NCBI RefSeq assembly: GCF_900176645.1
Contig: NZ_FXAN01000049.1
Location: forward strand, 1-64,000
Reading direction: 5' to 3'
DNA: 64,000 bases
Source: Burkholderia singularis
GTDB taxonomy: Bacteria; Pseudomonadota; Gammaproteobacteria; Burkholderiales; Burkholderiaceae
Part shown: one piece after another, positions 54,831-64,000 of the stretch
Layout: the number at the start of each line of letters is the position of its first letter
Position numbering within the stretch: position 1 is the first letter of the stretch
Made by a program: the position numbers and the translations under genes
The notes under the pieces: generated by a model
Database searches by the model: none
Told to the model about the DNA's origin: nothing
Seen by the model: the letters and a program-made list of their open reading frames with translations, nothing else

Positions 54831-55147
54831 ATTTAAGGAATACGGGAATATAATCCGCAATATAAACCGGGTCGGCCGCCTATTTTTAATGTCACACATG
54901 CCGCCCGAAGGCCGCCGGCAAACGGATCTAAAATCTCCGCACACTGCATTTTCCGCTCGTTCATTATATTTTCCAGATGTTTCTAAACACCAAATTACGA
55001 TTTACGCTCGATTAAAACAAACCGATCGCCAATATATTTTGAAGCCGATTAAATTGAGATAAAATCAATTTCCAATTCGCTCATCCGGAAATTCGTTACC
55101 GCTCCCCCATGTGCCTGTGTGCATGATTTATGTCAGACAGGCTCAGA
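54831..55147. other. AT-rich gene-free stretch
   Basis: 317 bp, strongly AT-rich, ending at the DUF2000 gene stop. A rightward open frame of about 88 codons begins inside the recombinase terminator and is rejected. This is the right edge of the AT-rich accessory segment. Confidence 0.45.
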
Positions 55148-55618
55148 TCAGGCATGCATGCGCACCCCCTTCGTCACCTTGTCGACGAGTTTTCTGTGCT
55201 CGCGCAGCGCAAGCCCGACCACCTTTGCATCGGCCGGCGCATACTCGGCAAATACTGCCCGGTTCGCCGCATCGTGACCGGTCGTGAACATTTCCTCGAT
55301 ATAGACCCCCAACCGCATATTGCGCTCCAGCGCACGCCGCTGGATCGCGCGCATCGTCGCCTGGTCAGCCGACAGCACGATCACCGGCTGCACGCAAAGG
55401 CTGTGATAAACGTGCCCGTCGGCATCCCGGTACGGATCACCGACGATCTCCGGCGCCGCGCCAACAACGCCGCTCATCAAAAACGCCGTGACATTGAGCT
55501 TCTGCCAGACGGCAAGATCGTCTCGAACCACGATCGCGATCTTGGTGTCGAACGCCGCCGGCGCCAAGTGCGGCGAAGCATCAGCCCCAACCGGCAGGAA
55601 ATCAGATCCAGATATCAT
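55148..55618 (-). CDS. DUF2000 family protein
   Basis: A 156-residue protein with the DUF2000 pattern: KIAIVVRDDLAVWQKLNVTA, FLMSGVVGAAPEIVGDPY, QPVIVLSADQATMRAIQRRA and DAKVVGLALREHRKLVDKVT. The fold resembles peptidyl-tRNA hydrolase-like proteins; function unknown. Its start overlaps the end of the cupin gene by 17 bases, so both are in one operon. Confidence 0.9.
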   Translation of the reverse strand: MISGSDFLPVGADASPHLAPAAFDTKIAIVVRDDLAVWQKLNVTAFLMSGVVGAAPEIVGDPYRDADGHVYHSLCVQPVIVLSADQATMRAIQRRALERNMRLGVYIEEMFTTGHDAANRAVFAEYAPADAKVVGLALREHRKLVDKVTKGVRMHA

Positions 55619-56012
55619 TCTTCGCCGTCCTCTCGTTCGTTTCCTGTCCGGTATTGAGCACGCCGCGCGGCTCGATCAGCATCAGCCTGACTTCACGCTC
55701 GGCATAGGGTTTGTGTTCTTTTCCTTTCGGCACGACGAACATTTCGCCTTTTGAAAGATGCACGGCGCCATCGCGGAAATCGATGCGCAACGTACCGTCC
55801 AGCACGATGAACGCTTCGTCCGTATCGGTATGGGCATGCCAGACGAAATCGCCTTCGATCCTGACGACCTTGAATTGATAATCGTTCATCTCCGCCACGA
55901 CGCGCGGCTGCCAAAGATCGTGGATTCGCGCGAATTTCTCGTCGAGATTGACGCACGCATACTCCACGGGTGCGCACGATGCGCGTGCAGATTCGGTTAC
56001 TGTCATGGGCAT
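55602..56012 (-). CDS. Single-domain cupin protein
   Basis: A 136-residue cupin. The metal-site motifs are HAHTDTDEAFIVLDG and the second motif GEMFVVPKGKEHKPYA, giving three His and a Glu. ATG 56012 is used; ATG 56006 two codons later is equally possible. It may be an isomerase, dioxygenase or sensor; the DUF2000 partner and an AraC regulator upstream on the same strand suggest one functional unit. Confidence 0.9.
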   Translation of the reverse strand: MPMTVTESARASCAPVEYACVNLDEKFARIHDLWQPRVVAEMNDYQFKVVRIEGDFVWHAHTDTDEAFIVLDGTLRIDFRDGAVHLSKGEMFVVPKGKEHKPYAEREVRLMLIEPRGVLNTGQETNERTAKNDIWI

Positions 56013-56207
56013 TTTGCTCACTGTCGGATGAAATCGAGCCGATCGTACCGGTGGCGCGAATTGGCCGTCTTGAACGATCGTGCATCCGTCGCGGCGGAAA
56101 GCGGCGGGTGTGGCGAGCCTGATCCCCATGCGCGTGCATCGCGGCAACCTAGACAGACGCGCACGCCGGCCGGGCCGCCCCGAACGGACGGCCCGGCCGG
56201 CCGGCGC

Positions 56208-57017
56208 TCACGCTGCGCGAGCCGACAGCATCCTGAGCCACCGCGCCGGCGGCAACCCGTAAGCCCGTTTGAAATGGCGCGTCATATGGCTCTGGTCTGC
56301 GAAACCGGCGCGCGCAGCCGCATCAGCGAGCGGAACTTGCCGGACGATCAGCGCGCGCACGCGCTCGAGACGTCGCATCGTCAGATATCGGTATGGGCTC
56401 GTGCCGAAGAAATGGCGGAAATCGCGGCACAAGCTCCAACGGTCCTGCCCCGCCATGCGCGCGAGATCGTCGAGCGTTATCGCGTAATCGGGCACATCGT
56501 GCAGGCAGGTGCGCGCGAGTTGCGCCGCGCGATAGTCGCCCGTGCGGTGCACGCGTTTCGCGCCGCTCGCCGCGTCGAGCGCCATCGCCAGATCGAACAG
56601 CACGTCGTCCTGCTCGAACGAATCGCCCCCGCCGTCGAGCTGTAGCAGCAGCGTGCCGGCGGCGGCGTGCAGCCGCGGATCGTCCGACATTGCACCATCG
56701 ATGAACGGCAGCGGCCGTCCGCCGAGCACCTGCTGGACGAGCGCCGGCGCCACATAGATCATCCGGTAGCGAAATCCCCGTTCCGTACCGGCTTCGCCGT
56801 CGTGCGGTTCGTCGGGATGAATGACGATCGTGCGGCCGGGCCGGCTATGCACGACGTTGCGCCGGTAATGGAACGATTGCACGCCGGACAGCGTGCAACC
56901 GATCGCATAGGTATCGTGCCGGTGCATGTCGTAAGCATGCGCATGGAAATAAGCTTCGATACGCTCGAGGCCGCCGTGCGACGTCCGATGGATCCAATCG
57001 GCACGCGTGTCGGGCAT
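56208..57017 (-). CDS. AraC family regulator with cupin sensor
   Basis: A 269-residue regulator: N-terminal AraC-binding cupin (about 15-110, HRHDTYAIGCTLSGVQSFHY, IVIHPDEPHDGEAG) and a C-terminal double helix-turn-helix (about 170-268, ITLDDLARMAGQDRWSLCRD and AARAGFADQSHMTRHFKRAY). ATG 57017 is chosen over ATG 57044. It precedes the cupin-DUF2000 pair by 195 bp in the same direction and is its likely activator. Confidence 0.9.
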   Translation of the reverse strand: MPDTRADWIHRTSHGGLERIEAYFHAHAYDMHRHDTYAIGCTLSGVQSFHYRRNVVHSRPGRTIVIHPDEPHDGEAGTERGFRYRMIYVAPALVQQVLGGRPLPFIDGAMSDDPRLHAAAGTLLLQLDGGGDSFEQDDVLFDLAMALDAASGAKRVHRTGDYRAAQLARTCLHDVPDYAITLDDLARMAGQDRWSLCRDFRHFFGTSPYRYLTMRRLERVRALIVRQVPLADAAARAGFADQSHMTRHFKRAYGLPPARWLRMLSARAA

Positions 57018-57777
57018 GGGGTTGCCCAGCGGCTCGCCCGGCATTGCGCTGCCCCCTCGTTTTCCATGTCGTCTTCGCCGCGAAAATGAAGCCGGAAAGT
57101 CACGCCGGCGCGTGAAAATCGATGCTCCGGCTCATCAGTTGAGCAACGCCGGGCAAAAATTCTAGCACTGCGCACCGGATGCGTGGACCGTCCATCCCGC
57201 GCCTGCCAGACAAGCGTCCATTGGCTACGGCCGTGGGGCCGCCGTCCATCGTCTTCCAGCCAGTCCCAGGCTTGCGAAGCACCGTCGGTGAGGGAACGCG
57301 GCGCGCGCATCCGCGGCTCCCGCGCGACCCCAAAACCTCGCGCGCGGCACTATCGTCAGACGCATCGAGCGCCGAGGTCCCGCCCGATGTCCCGCGAATC
57401 GCTCCCGAATCCCGTCGAACCGCCCGAGATCCGCCGCACGTGCCGAAGCCGCCCGGCGCTTCTCCCCGCCAGGCGCCATGTGGCGCCGACGCATCACTTT
57501 CCGCGCTCGCGACACCTGCCCTACGATCATTTTCTTCTATCGATAGGCGGCCGACGACGCGTGCCGCCCCCCCGACCATCCGTTCGTACCGCGAATCTCC
57601 GGCCGCTACCGCGCTCCCCGGCAACATCTGCTCCGATCGGTGCACCGGGCGGCGTCCGGATTTGTTAAGCATCGGATTGCAGATTTTCAAATCGGAATTT
57701 GCACGTTTAATCCTACATAAGACTTTAATAGCATCGGTTTTCTCAAAAATCTATTCAACAAAATAAAGGAAAACAAA
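57018..57777. other. Divergent region before the second porin
   Basis: 760 bp. The first 650 bp is GC-rich with only meaningless open frames; the last 110 bp before the porin is AT-rich and contains its promoter and ribosome site (AAAGGA). Confidence 0.5.
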
Positions 57778-58962
57778 ATGATCAGAAAATCGATCGCACT
57801 GGGTTTGGCTTCGCTGGCGTCCACCGCAGCACACGCACAAAGCTCCGTCACGCTGTACGGAATCGTCGATGCCGGCATCGCGTATACCAACAATCAGGGC
57901 GGCGCGCACAACTTCCAGCAGTCGAGCGGCAAGCTCAACGGCAGCCGTTGGGGCCTCAAAGGCGTCGAGGATCTGGGCGGCGGGCTCTCGGCAATCTTCA
58001 CGCTCGAAAACGGCTTCAAGACCAATGACGGCACATTCGGCCAGGGCGGGCGCGAATTCGGCCGGCAAGCGTGGGTCGGATTGTCGAAAACCTGCATCGG
58101 TGCGCTGACGCTCGGCCGTCAATACGAACCGCTCGCCGATCTCGTCGCGCAATACGCCGGGCCGGGTTTCTGGAGCCCGGCGACGCACGTGGGCGACAAC
58201 GACAATCTGAACCAGTCGTTTCGCATCAACAACGCGGTCAAGTTCCGCAGCGCAGTGCTCGGCGGCTTCGCGTTCGATCTGCTGTACGCGTTCAGCAACC
58301 AGGCGAATGGCGGCGCGGGCACGGGTTTCTCGAACAACAACGCATGGGCAGCCGCGGCAAACTACACGAACGGCCCGCTGTCGATCGGCGGCGGCTATGT
58401 CGTGCTGCATCACCCGAGCGCGGCATCGAACGCAAACGGCGCGGTCGGCGGTGCGACCTCGACGACCGGCAGCGACTACAGCCCGGCATTTTTCTACGGA
58501 CTCAACGGCGGCGTGCTGAAGCAGCAGATCGCGGCGGCCGGTGCGAACTACACGCTCGGCGCCGCACGGCTCGGCTTCGCGTGGAGCCACACGCAGCTCG
58601 ATTACGTCGACGGCTCGTCGCGCAAGTTCAACAACTACGATGCGAACGCGCGCTATCAGCTCACGCCTGCGACGACGCTGATCGGCGTCTATACGTTCAC
58701 CGACGGCCGCGCATCTGGTTTGCCGAACACGGACGGCCACACGCTCAAGCCGCGCTGGCACCAGTTCACGCTCGGCATCGACTACGCGCTGTCCAAGCGC
58801 ACGGATCTGTATCTGTCGGGCGTCTATCAACTCGCGGCCGGCGACGCGTCGACGTCGACGCGCGGCGGCTACCGGAAGATCGCATCGATCGCCGACGCCG
58901 GCGCGCCATCGTCGACCGATCGTCAGATCGCCGTGTTCGGCGGGTTGCGCGTGAAGTTTTGA
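57778..58962 (+). CDS. OpcP-type outer-membrane porin, second copy
   Basis: A 394-residue porin with a signal peptide (MIRKSIALGLASLASTAAHA) and the family start QSSVTLYGIVDAGIAYTNNQ, loop-3 region TLGRQYEPLADLVAQ and C-terminal FGGLRVKF. It shares its layout with the porin at 6387-7505 but differs widely in loops. ATG 57778 has AAAGGA. It is convergent with the peptide ABC operon, for which it could be the outer-membrane entry; that link is only by position. Confidence 0.95.
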   Translation: MIRKSIALGLASLASTAAHAQSSVTLYGIVDAGIAYTNNQGGAHNFQQSSGKLNGSRWGLKGVEDLGGGLSAIFTLENGFKTNDGTFGQGGREFGRQAWVGLSKTCIGALTLGRQYEPLADLVAQYAGPGFWSPATHVGDNDNLNQSFRINNAVKFRSAVLGGFAFDLLYAFSNQANGGAGTGFSNNNAWAAAANYTNGPLSIGGGYVVLHHPSAASNANGAVGGATSTTGSDYSPAFFYGLNGGVLKQQIAAAGANYTLGAARLGFAWSHTQLDYVDGSSRKFNNYDANARYQLTPATTLIGVYTFTDGRASGLPNTDGHTLKPRWHQFTLGIDYALSKRTDLYLSGVYQLAAGDASTSTRGGYRKIASIADAGAPSSTDRQIAVFGGLRVKF

Positions 58963-59154
58963 GCGGCGGTCTAATGGCGACGGGAGCGGTGGCACAACAC
59001 TGCGCAGCCTCTCGGCGCGAGTGGCGACGCCGTGCAATGGATGAACGGCGGCAGCGCCGCCGCCCCGCGCGTTCGACCGATGCCGAACCACCCACCTGGC
59101 GCGTGCGCGAGCCTCGCGGCAAAACGATCGCGCCATGATGAAACCGCCGCGCGC

Positions 59155-61269
59155 TCATGCCGAACGCGCGGTGCGCGCACGCCCCGGAATCGCGTCAAGC
59201 AGCGCACGCGTGTACGGATGCTGCGGCTCACGCCAGATCGACCGATGATCGCCGCTTTCGACGATTCGCCCCTGCCGCATCACATGCACGCGATCCGCGA
59301 TATAGCGGACCACCGACAGATCGTGCGAAATGAACAGCAGCGCAAGCCCCAGTTCCTTTTTCAACTCGACGAGCAGATTGAGAATCTGTGCCTGGATCGA
59401 TACGTCGAGCGCCGAGACGGGCTCGTCGCAGATCAGCAGTTCCGGCTCCAGCACGAGCGCGCGCGCGATCCCGATCCGCTGCCGCTGGCCGCCGGAAAAT
59501 TCGTGTGGAAAACGGCCGAGCGCCGACGTCGGCAAACGCACGCGCTCGAGAATCGCGCGTGCGCGGCTGCGCCGCGTGCGCGTATCGGCGACGCCATTGA
59601 CGGCGAGCGTCGCATCGAGCATCTGCCCAATCGTGCGGCGCGAATTCAACGACGCGTAGGGATCCTGAAACACCATCTGCACGCGCCGGCGCAGCGGGCG
59701 CAACGCGCGTTCGCGCAGCGGCGCGAGATCCACGCCATGCAGCCGGATCTCGCCGTGCGCGGCCGGCACGAGCCGCATGATCGCGCGCGACAGTGTCGAT
59801 TTTCCGCAGCCCGACTCGCCGACGAGCCCGACCGATTCGCCGCGCGCGATGTCGAGCGACACGCCGTCGACCGCGCGCAATGCAGCACCGCCATGCCGTT
59901 GCGAATAATCGACGCGCAGATCGCGAATGGAAAGCAGCATCGGAGCGCCGTTCGTGACCGGCGGCGAACCAGCGGATACAGACGGCTCGTGCGCGGGGGC
60001 TGCCGTGCGGTGCGGCCCCGCGGCATCGATGACGGCGGCCTGCGCATGCGCCGCGTCGGCCGTCGCGGTTTGGGTGAAGCACGCATCCGATGAGACAGCC
60101 GGTGCGTGCACCGCCGCCTTCGCCGAGCGGCGCGCATGCCGTGCATCAGCCGCGACGATTTCCGGGCCGGCCGCCTCGTCGCGATCCTTTCGTCCGCGTA
60201 TCGCTTCATTCGCCAGCGATTGCGCGGCAGCCGCGACGGTTTCCGGACTGGCCGCCTCGTCGCCATCAAATCGCCCACGCGACGCGCCCACTTTCGCGAA
60301 AGGCCGCGCATCAGCCGCAGCAGTTTCCGGGCAGCCCGTCCCCGCCTCGGCGTCCTGCCCGCGCGCCGCCCCCGAGCCTCCGCGCCCGCCCTCAAGCCGC
60401 ATCGCCTCGAACGTCCCCGCAGCCTCCGCCACCGCGCGATGCCGAATCTCGGGCAGCGCCCGCTCGCGATAATGCAACTCGTCGGCAAGCGTCAGCGACG
60501 CGCCCAGCAATCCGCGCGTATAAGGATGCCGTGGCGTCGAAAACATCTGCGCGGCGCTTGCCTGCTCGACGATCCTTCCATCCAGCATTACCGCGACGCG
60601 ATCCGCGCGATCCGCCACCACGCCGAGATCGTGCGTAATCAGCAGCAGCGCCATGCGCAGCTCGCGCCGCAGCGTATCGAGCAGCGACAGAATGCGCGAC
60701 TGAATCGTCACGTCGAGCGCGGTGGTCGGCTCGTCGGCGATCAGCAAACGCGGCCGGCATGCGAGCGCCATCGCAATCATCACTCGCTGCCGCTGGCCGC
60801 CCGACAGTTCGTGCGGATAATCGTGCACGCGGCGCCGCGGCTCGGCAATTTCGACGAGATCGAGCAGTTCGACCGCGCGCGCGAATGCCGCGGCTTTCGC
60901 CAGCGGCTCGTGCGCGCGCAACGTCTCGACGATCTGCTCACCGATCGTCAGCACCGGATTGAGCGACGTCATCGGTTCTTGGAAAATCATCGAAATCTGC
61001 CGGCCGCGCACGTCGCGCGCATCGCGCTCGCGCAACGCGAGCAACTCCCGCGCGTCGAACCGCAGGCTGCCGCTCACCCGCGCCTGCTCGGGCAAGAGCC
61101 GCATCAGCGCGAGCGCCGTCGCGGACTTGCCGCTGCCCGACTCGCCGACGAGTGCAAGCGTCTTGCCCGCCGCAATGTCGAAGCTGATCCCGCGCACTGC
61201 GTCGTGCGCACCGAAGCTCACGCGCAAATCGCGCACTTCCAGCAACGTGTTTTGACTATCGTGGCTCAC
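59155..61269 (-). CDS. Fused dipeptide/oligopeptide ABC ATPase (DppD-DppF type) with repeat linker
   Basis: A 704-residue double ATPase. Domain 1 (about 8-270): Walker [10 protein letters not shown] at 41-49, signature [15 protein letters not shown], Walker [13 protein letters not shown]. Domain 2 (about 445-700): Walker [10 protein letters not shown] at 483-491, signature [15 protein letters not shown], Walker [13 protein letters not shown]. Both carry the oligopeptide-family C-terminal [16 protein letters not shown]. The linker (about 285-440) is Ala-rich and contains three 27-28-residue repeats. Fused GsiA/YejF-like ATPases are known, but such a long linker is unusual. GTG 61269 follows AAGGA. 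It closes an operon with two permeases and a binding protein. Confidence 0.94.
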   Translation of the reverse strand: MSHDSQNTLLEVRDLRVSFGAHDAVRGISFDIAAGKTLALVGESGSGKSATALALMRLLPEQARVSGSLRFDARELLALRERDARDVRGRQISMIFQEPMTSLNPVLTIGEQIVETLRAHEPLAKAAAFARAVELLDLVEIAEPRRRVHDYPHELSGGQRQRVMIAMALACRPRLLIADEPTTALDVTIQSRILSLLDTLRRELRMALLLITHDLGVVADRADRVAVMLDGRIVEQASAAQMFSTPRHPYTRGLLGASLTLADELHYRERALPEIRHRAVAEAAGTFEAMRLEGGRGGSGAARGQDAEAGTGCPETAAADARPFAKVGASRGRFDGDEAASPETVAAAAQSLANEAIRGRKDRDEAAGPEIVAADARHARRSAKAAVHAPAVSSDACFTQTATADAAHAQAAVIDAAGPHRTAAPAHEPSVSAGSPPVTNGAPMLLSIRDLRVDYSQRHGGAALRAVDGVSLDIARGESVGLVGESGCGKSTLSRAIMRLVPAAHGEIRLHGVDLAPLRERALRPLRRRVQMVFQDPYASLNSRRTIGQMLDATLAVNGVADTRTRRSRARAILERVRLPTSALGRFPHEFSGGQRQRIGIARALVLEPELLICDEPVSALDVSIQAQILNLLVELKKELGLALLFISHDLSVVRYIADRVHVMRQGRIVESGDHRSIWREPQHPYTRALLDAIPGRARTARSA
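60105..60333 (-). repeat. Three degenerate ~81-84 bp repeats encoding the ATPase linker
   Basis: On the plus strand the element with TTTCCGG and a following GGCCGCCTCGTCG recurs with its TTT at 60159, 60240 and 60324 (periods 81 and 84 bp). In protein these read [30 protein letters not shown] and [10 protein letters not shown]. The third copy is degenerate after about 12 residues. Confidence 0.75.
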
Positions 61270-61281
61270 GATGTCGCATCC

Positions 61282-62349
61282 TTAAACGCGTTGCCGCAAA
61301 CGCGGATTCAGCACTTCGTTCAAGCCGTCGCCGAGCAGATTCAGCGCGAGCACCGCGAGCACGATGGCCGCGCCGGGAATCGCACTCAAATACCACGCGG
61401 TGCGCAGCGCGTCGCGCCCTGCGCCGATCATCGCGCCCCAGCTCACGACGTTCGGATCGCCCATCCCCAGAAACGACAGCGACGATTCGATCAGGATCGC
61501 GCTCGCGACCATCACCGACGCGGTGACGATCACGGGCGGCAGCGCATTCGGCAGGATCTCGCCGAAGATGATGCGCGCGTTGCCAAAGCCCTGGCTGCGT
61601 GCGGCAAGCACGAAATCCGCATGGCGCAGCGCTCGGAATTCGGCGCGCACGATCCGCGCGACGCTCGGCCAGGACGCGACGCCGATCGCAAACGCAATCA
61701 CCGTGACCTGCGGCCGGCCGATCGCGACGATCACGACGACGAGCAAAAACGACGGCACGGTCTGGAACAGTTCGGTCACGCGCATGCACACATTGTCGAC
61801 AATGCCGCCGAAATAGCCGCCGAGCGCGCCGACGAGCGTGCCGATCGTCAGCCCGAGCGCGGCGGCCGACGCGCCGATCAGCAGCGACACGCGCGCGCCG
61901 TGCGCGATGCCCGCGGCGACGTCGCGGCCGAGCGAATCGGTGCCGAGCCAGTAGGCCGGATCGGCAAACGGCCATTCGAACGGCGCGGCGACCATGTCGA
62001 GCGGATCGCCGGGAAAACATACGGGCGCGATCAGCGCAAGCACGGCGAACGCCGCGAGCAGCACGAGGCCGGCGAGCGCCGACGGATTGCGCAGCAACGC
62101 GCGCCATGTAGCGCGGCGCGCATGCGTCGACGCCACGCCACTCTCGGCCCAGACGTCGGCGCCGGCAGCCATGCCGACGTCGGCCTGCCCCGCCGCGAGC
62201 CCCTCGAGCGCAGCGCTGTGGCCGCCCTCGTGGTCACGCCGCCCGGACAGCGCGCCCGCGCGCTGCCGCCACGGCGACGCGCGGCGCCACCGGGCGGCGC
62301 GTCGCGCGTCGGACGGCATGGAACCAAAATTCGACGAATCGACAGTCAT
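61282..62349 (-). CDS. Dipeptide-type ABC importer, DppC-like permease
   Basis: A 355-residue permease with the N-terminal WRALLRNPSALAGLVLLAAF helix, the periplasmic YWLGTDSLGRDVAAGIAHGA motif and the EAA loop ARSQGFGNARIIFGEILPNA. ATG 62349 gives an unusually long charged, Ala/Gly-rich cytoplasmic tail (about 80 residues) before the first helix; DppC proteins normally have about 20-30. It lies 12 bp before the ATPase gene. Confidence 0.93.
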   Translation of the reverse strand: MTVDSSNFGSMPSDARRAARWRRASPWRQRAGALSGRRDHEGGHSAALEGLAAGQADVGMAAGADVWAESGVASTHARRATWRALLRNPSALAGLVLLAAFAVLALIAPVCFPGDPLDMVAAPFEWPFADPAYWLGTDSLGRDVAAGIAHGARVSLLIGASAAALGLTIGTLVGALGGYFGGIVDNVCMRVTELFQTVPSFLLVVVIVAIGRPQVTVIAFAIGVASWPSVARIVRAEFRALRHADFVLAARSQGFGNARIIFGEILPNALPPVIVTASVMVASAILIESSLSFLGMGDPNVVSWGAMIGAGRDALRTAWYLSAIPGAAIVLAVLALNLLGDGLNEVLNPRLRQRV

Positions 62350-62395
62350 CGGAGATCTCCCCACACAAACAGGTATCGGAACACGCGGGCGCGCA

Positions 62396-63376
62396 TCAGC
62401 CGACACGCGGATCGAGCCACGCCTGAATCAGATCGACGAGCGCATTTGCGACGATCACGAGCAGCGACGACAGCAACAGCACGCCGAGCAGTACGCTGAA
62501 ATCACGCGCGAGCACCGCGTCGAGCGCGAGGCGGCCGAGCCCCGGCCAACTGAACACGGTCTCGGTGACGGCCGCGCCGCCGAGCAGCGTGCCGAAGTGC
62601 ATGCCGACGACTGTCGACAGCGGCATCAGCGCATTGCGCAGCACGTGGCGCACGCTCACGCGTGCGGCCGACAGCCCTTTCGCACGGGCGGTGCGCACGA
62701 AATCCTGTTGCCCGACTTCGAGCATCGCGGCGCGTGTGAGGCGCGCGTAGACCGCGACGAAGAAGGTGGCGAGCGTGGTCGCGGGCAACAATGCGTGCTT
62801 GGCCAGGTCGGCCACATACGCGAGCCCATGCAGCGGCGCGCCGATCGTCAGATTGCCGCCGCTCGGCAGCCAGCCGAGCCGCACCGAGAACAGCACGATC
62901 GCAAGCAGGCCGATCCAGAAGCCGGGCGTCGAATAGAACAGCAGCGCGAGCACCGACAGCACGCGATCCGGCCATTTGCCCGCCCAATGCGCCATCACCG
63001 CGCCGAGCGCGACGCCGACGACAAGCGCAAGCGAGAGCGCCGCGCCCATCAGCAGCAGCGTGTTGGGCAGCCGCGACAGGATGAGCTGCATCACCGGCAT
63101 GTCGTAGCGCGGCGAATAGCCGAGGCTGAAGTGCGCGAGATGCGACAGATACGCGCCAAGCTGGCTGACGAGCGGCTGATCGAGGCCGAACTTCGCACGC
63201 ATGATCGCCATTGTCTCGGTGCTCGCGGAGCCCGATTCGCCCGCGAGCACGTCGGCGGCGTCGCCCGGCATCAGCTTCAGCAGACAGAAGTTGACGATCA
63301 CGATACCGATCACCGTCGGCACAGCCTGCCACGCGGTCCGGCGCAAGATCGCGCCCCAGCGCGCGTTTCGCCTCAT
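62396..63376 (-). CDS. Dipeptide-type ABC importer, DppB-like permease
   Basis: A 326-residue permease: N-terminal helix AVPTVIGIVIVNFCLLKLMP followed by PGDAADVL, the substrate-path helices and the EAA loop ARAKGLSAARVSVRHVLRNA. ATG 63376 follows GAGGAGA. Second gene of the operon (binding protein, DppB, DppC, DppDF). Confidence 0.94.
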   Translation of the reverse strand: MRRNARWGAILRRTAWQAVPTVIGIVIVNFCLLKLMPGDAADVLAGESGSASTETMAIMRAKFGLDQPLVSQLGAYLSHLAHFSLGYSPRYDMPVMQLILSRLPNTLLLMGAALSLALVVGVALGAVMAHWAGKWPDRVLSVLALLFYSTPGFWIGLLAIVLFSVRLGWLPSGGNLTIGAPLHGLAYVADLAKHALLPATTLATFFVAVYARLTRAAMLEVGQQDFVRTARAKGLSAARVSVRHVLRNALMPLSTVVGMHFGTLLGGAAVTETVFSWPGLGRLALDAVLARDFSVLLGVLLLSSLLVIVANALVDLIQAWLDPRVG

Positions 63377-63469
63377 GGGTTCTCCTCGTGTGGTTCCAAT
63401 GCGGCCGAAATGCGCCGCCCGGATACGCCCGGCGCATATTCTTCGCGCGAATGCGCGGCGCCGCCCGGC

Positions 63470-64000
63470 TCAAATCAAATAGACATCCGCGAAATTACCT
63501 TCGAGCCCCTGCGCGGACACCGTGTGATCGCGCACGCGCCGGTTTGCGAGCGTGATCGAGCGTGGCGCGATCAGGTTCAGGATCGGCAGATCGCGATGGA
63601 CGATCTGCTGGAATTGCCGGTACAGCGCGACACGCCGGCTCTCGTCCGGCTCGATCGACGCCGCTTCGAGCAGCCGGTCGACATCGGGATTGCTGTAGTG
63701 CGGCGCGTTCGAGAACGGCACGCCGGGCCGGATATTCTTCGACCAATACAGCCGCTGAACGCCGACGCTCGGATCGAACAGCGTGTTGACGCCGGTGCTC
63801 GCGAAATCGAACTGCCGGTCGGTATAAACGCGCTTCAGGAACGACGGCAGATCCTGCGAGCGCACCGTCACGTCGATGCCGACGCGCGCGAGCGCCGATT
63901 TCGTGTAATCGGCAAGCCGCCGGAACAGGTCGCCGTAAGGCAGATAGTCGTGCGTGAGCCGAAAGCGCACGCCGGCCGCCCCGCGCGGATAGCCGGCCGC
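63470..64000 (-). CDS. Dipeptide-type ABC importer, binding protein (partial, C-terminal)
   Basis: Only the last 176 residues lie in the window; the frame stays open to base 64000. The segment VRFRLTHDYLPYGDLFRRLA, then SALARVGIDVTVRSQDLPSF and the terminal LPILNLIAPRSITLANRRVR match the C-lobe of family 5 solute-binding proteins (DppA/OppA type), which bring peptides or nickel complexes to the permeases. It is the promoter-proximal visible gene of the operon. Confidence 0.92.
   Translation of the reverse strand, partial: AAGYPRGAAGVRFRLTHDYLPYGDLFRRLADYTKSALARVGIDVTVRSQDLPSFLKRVYTDRQFDFASTGVNTLFDPSVGVQRLYWSKNIRPGVPFSNAPHYSNPDVDRLLEAASIEPDESRRVALYRQFQQIVHRDLPILNLIAPRSITLANRRVRDHTVSAQGLEGNFADVYLI

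Noticed and set aside
54796-55062. Frame of 88 codons after the recombinase
   Set aside because: It begins inside the recombinase terminator and has random-looking composition.
1-64000. tRNA, rRNA, CRISPR arrays, complete insertion sequences
   Set aside because: None recognised by reading; short or degenerate RNA genes could be missed without a covariance search.

Overview
The window is GC-rich and gene-dense, and reads as a secondary-replicon (chromosome 2-like) segment of a Burkholderia of the pseudomallei/thailandensis/oklahomensis type. The strongest taxonomic marker is the cepR-rsaM-cepI quorum-sensing locus at the left end; its proteins and gene order match the Burkholderia C8-homoserine-lactone system. 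Two OpcP-type porins, DUF4148 secreted proteins, an H-NS-like protein, an IrlR-type metal response regulator and many amino-acid/amine catabolic genes fit this. The replicon assignment and species are inference.

Left part (1-8 kb): the tail of an MgtC-like gene, then cepR, rsaM, cepI with a perfect-dyad lux box, an unfamiliar cepI-linked gene, ribA, a two-CBS protein, a DUF4148 protein, rnk and a porin. 8-24 kb: Old Yellow Enzyme reductase, GNAT acetyltransferase, LysE exporter, then a catabolic cluster (AraC regulator, APC permease, class III aminotransferase, aldehyde dehydrogenase, LuxR-type regulator, two SDRs, a MoaF-like protein, aldo/keto reductase). Three copies of a 14-bp motif (AGCGCAAATYGGCA) lie 66-92 bp upstream of the permease, the dehydrogenase-aminotransferase pair and the LuxR gene, tying them into one likely regulon for amine or amino-acid oxidation. 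22-32 kb: DsbA-like protein with divergent LysR, a coupled nuclease-helicase plus FAN1 DNA-repair pair, nucleoside hydrolase, flavin monooxygenase, DUF3088 and a PF10118-type protein.

32-48 kb: H-NS/XRE pair around a palindromic promoter, amino-acid permease, MFS transporter, DedA-rhodanese fusion, XRE-cupin regulator with a basic tail, a cystine-type ABC importer, a metal-type two-component system flanked by ATGACA-type dyads and a DUF4148 gene, DUF488, and an aromatic aminotransferase-permease pair divergent from an Lrp regulator with an inverted-repeat operator.

48.7-55.1 kb is an AT-richer, gene-sparse accessory stretch holding a GH18 chitinase lipoprotein, a 550-residue protein of no family I recognise (disordered Pro/Ala-rich N-terminus, hydrophobic middle; a plausible secreted effector), and a serine recombinase with a perfect palindrome upstream. 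55-64 kb: DUF2000, cupin and AraC genes, a second porin, and a dipeptide-type ABC importer whose two ATPases are fused through a linker with three 27-residue repeats; its binding-protein gene runs off the right edge.

No rRNA, tRNA, CRISPR array or complete insertion sequence was recognised.
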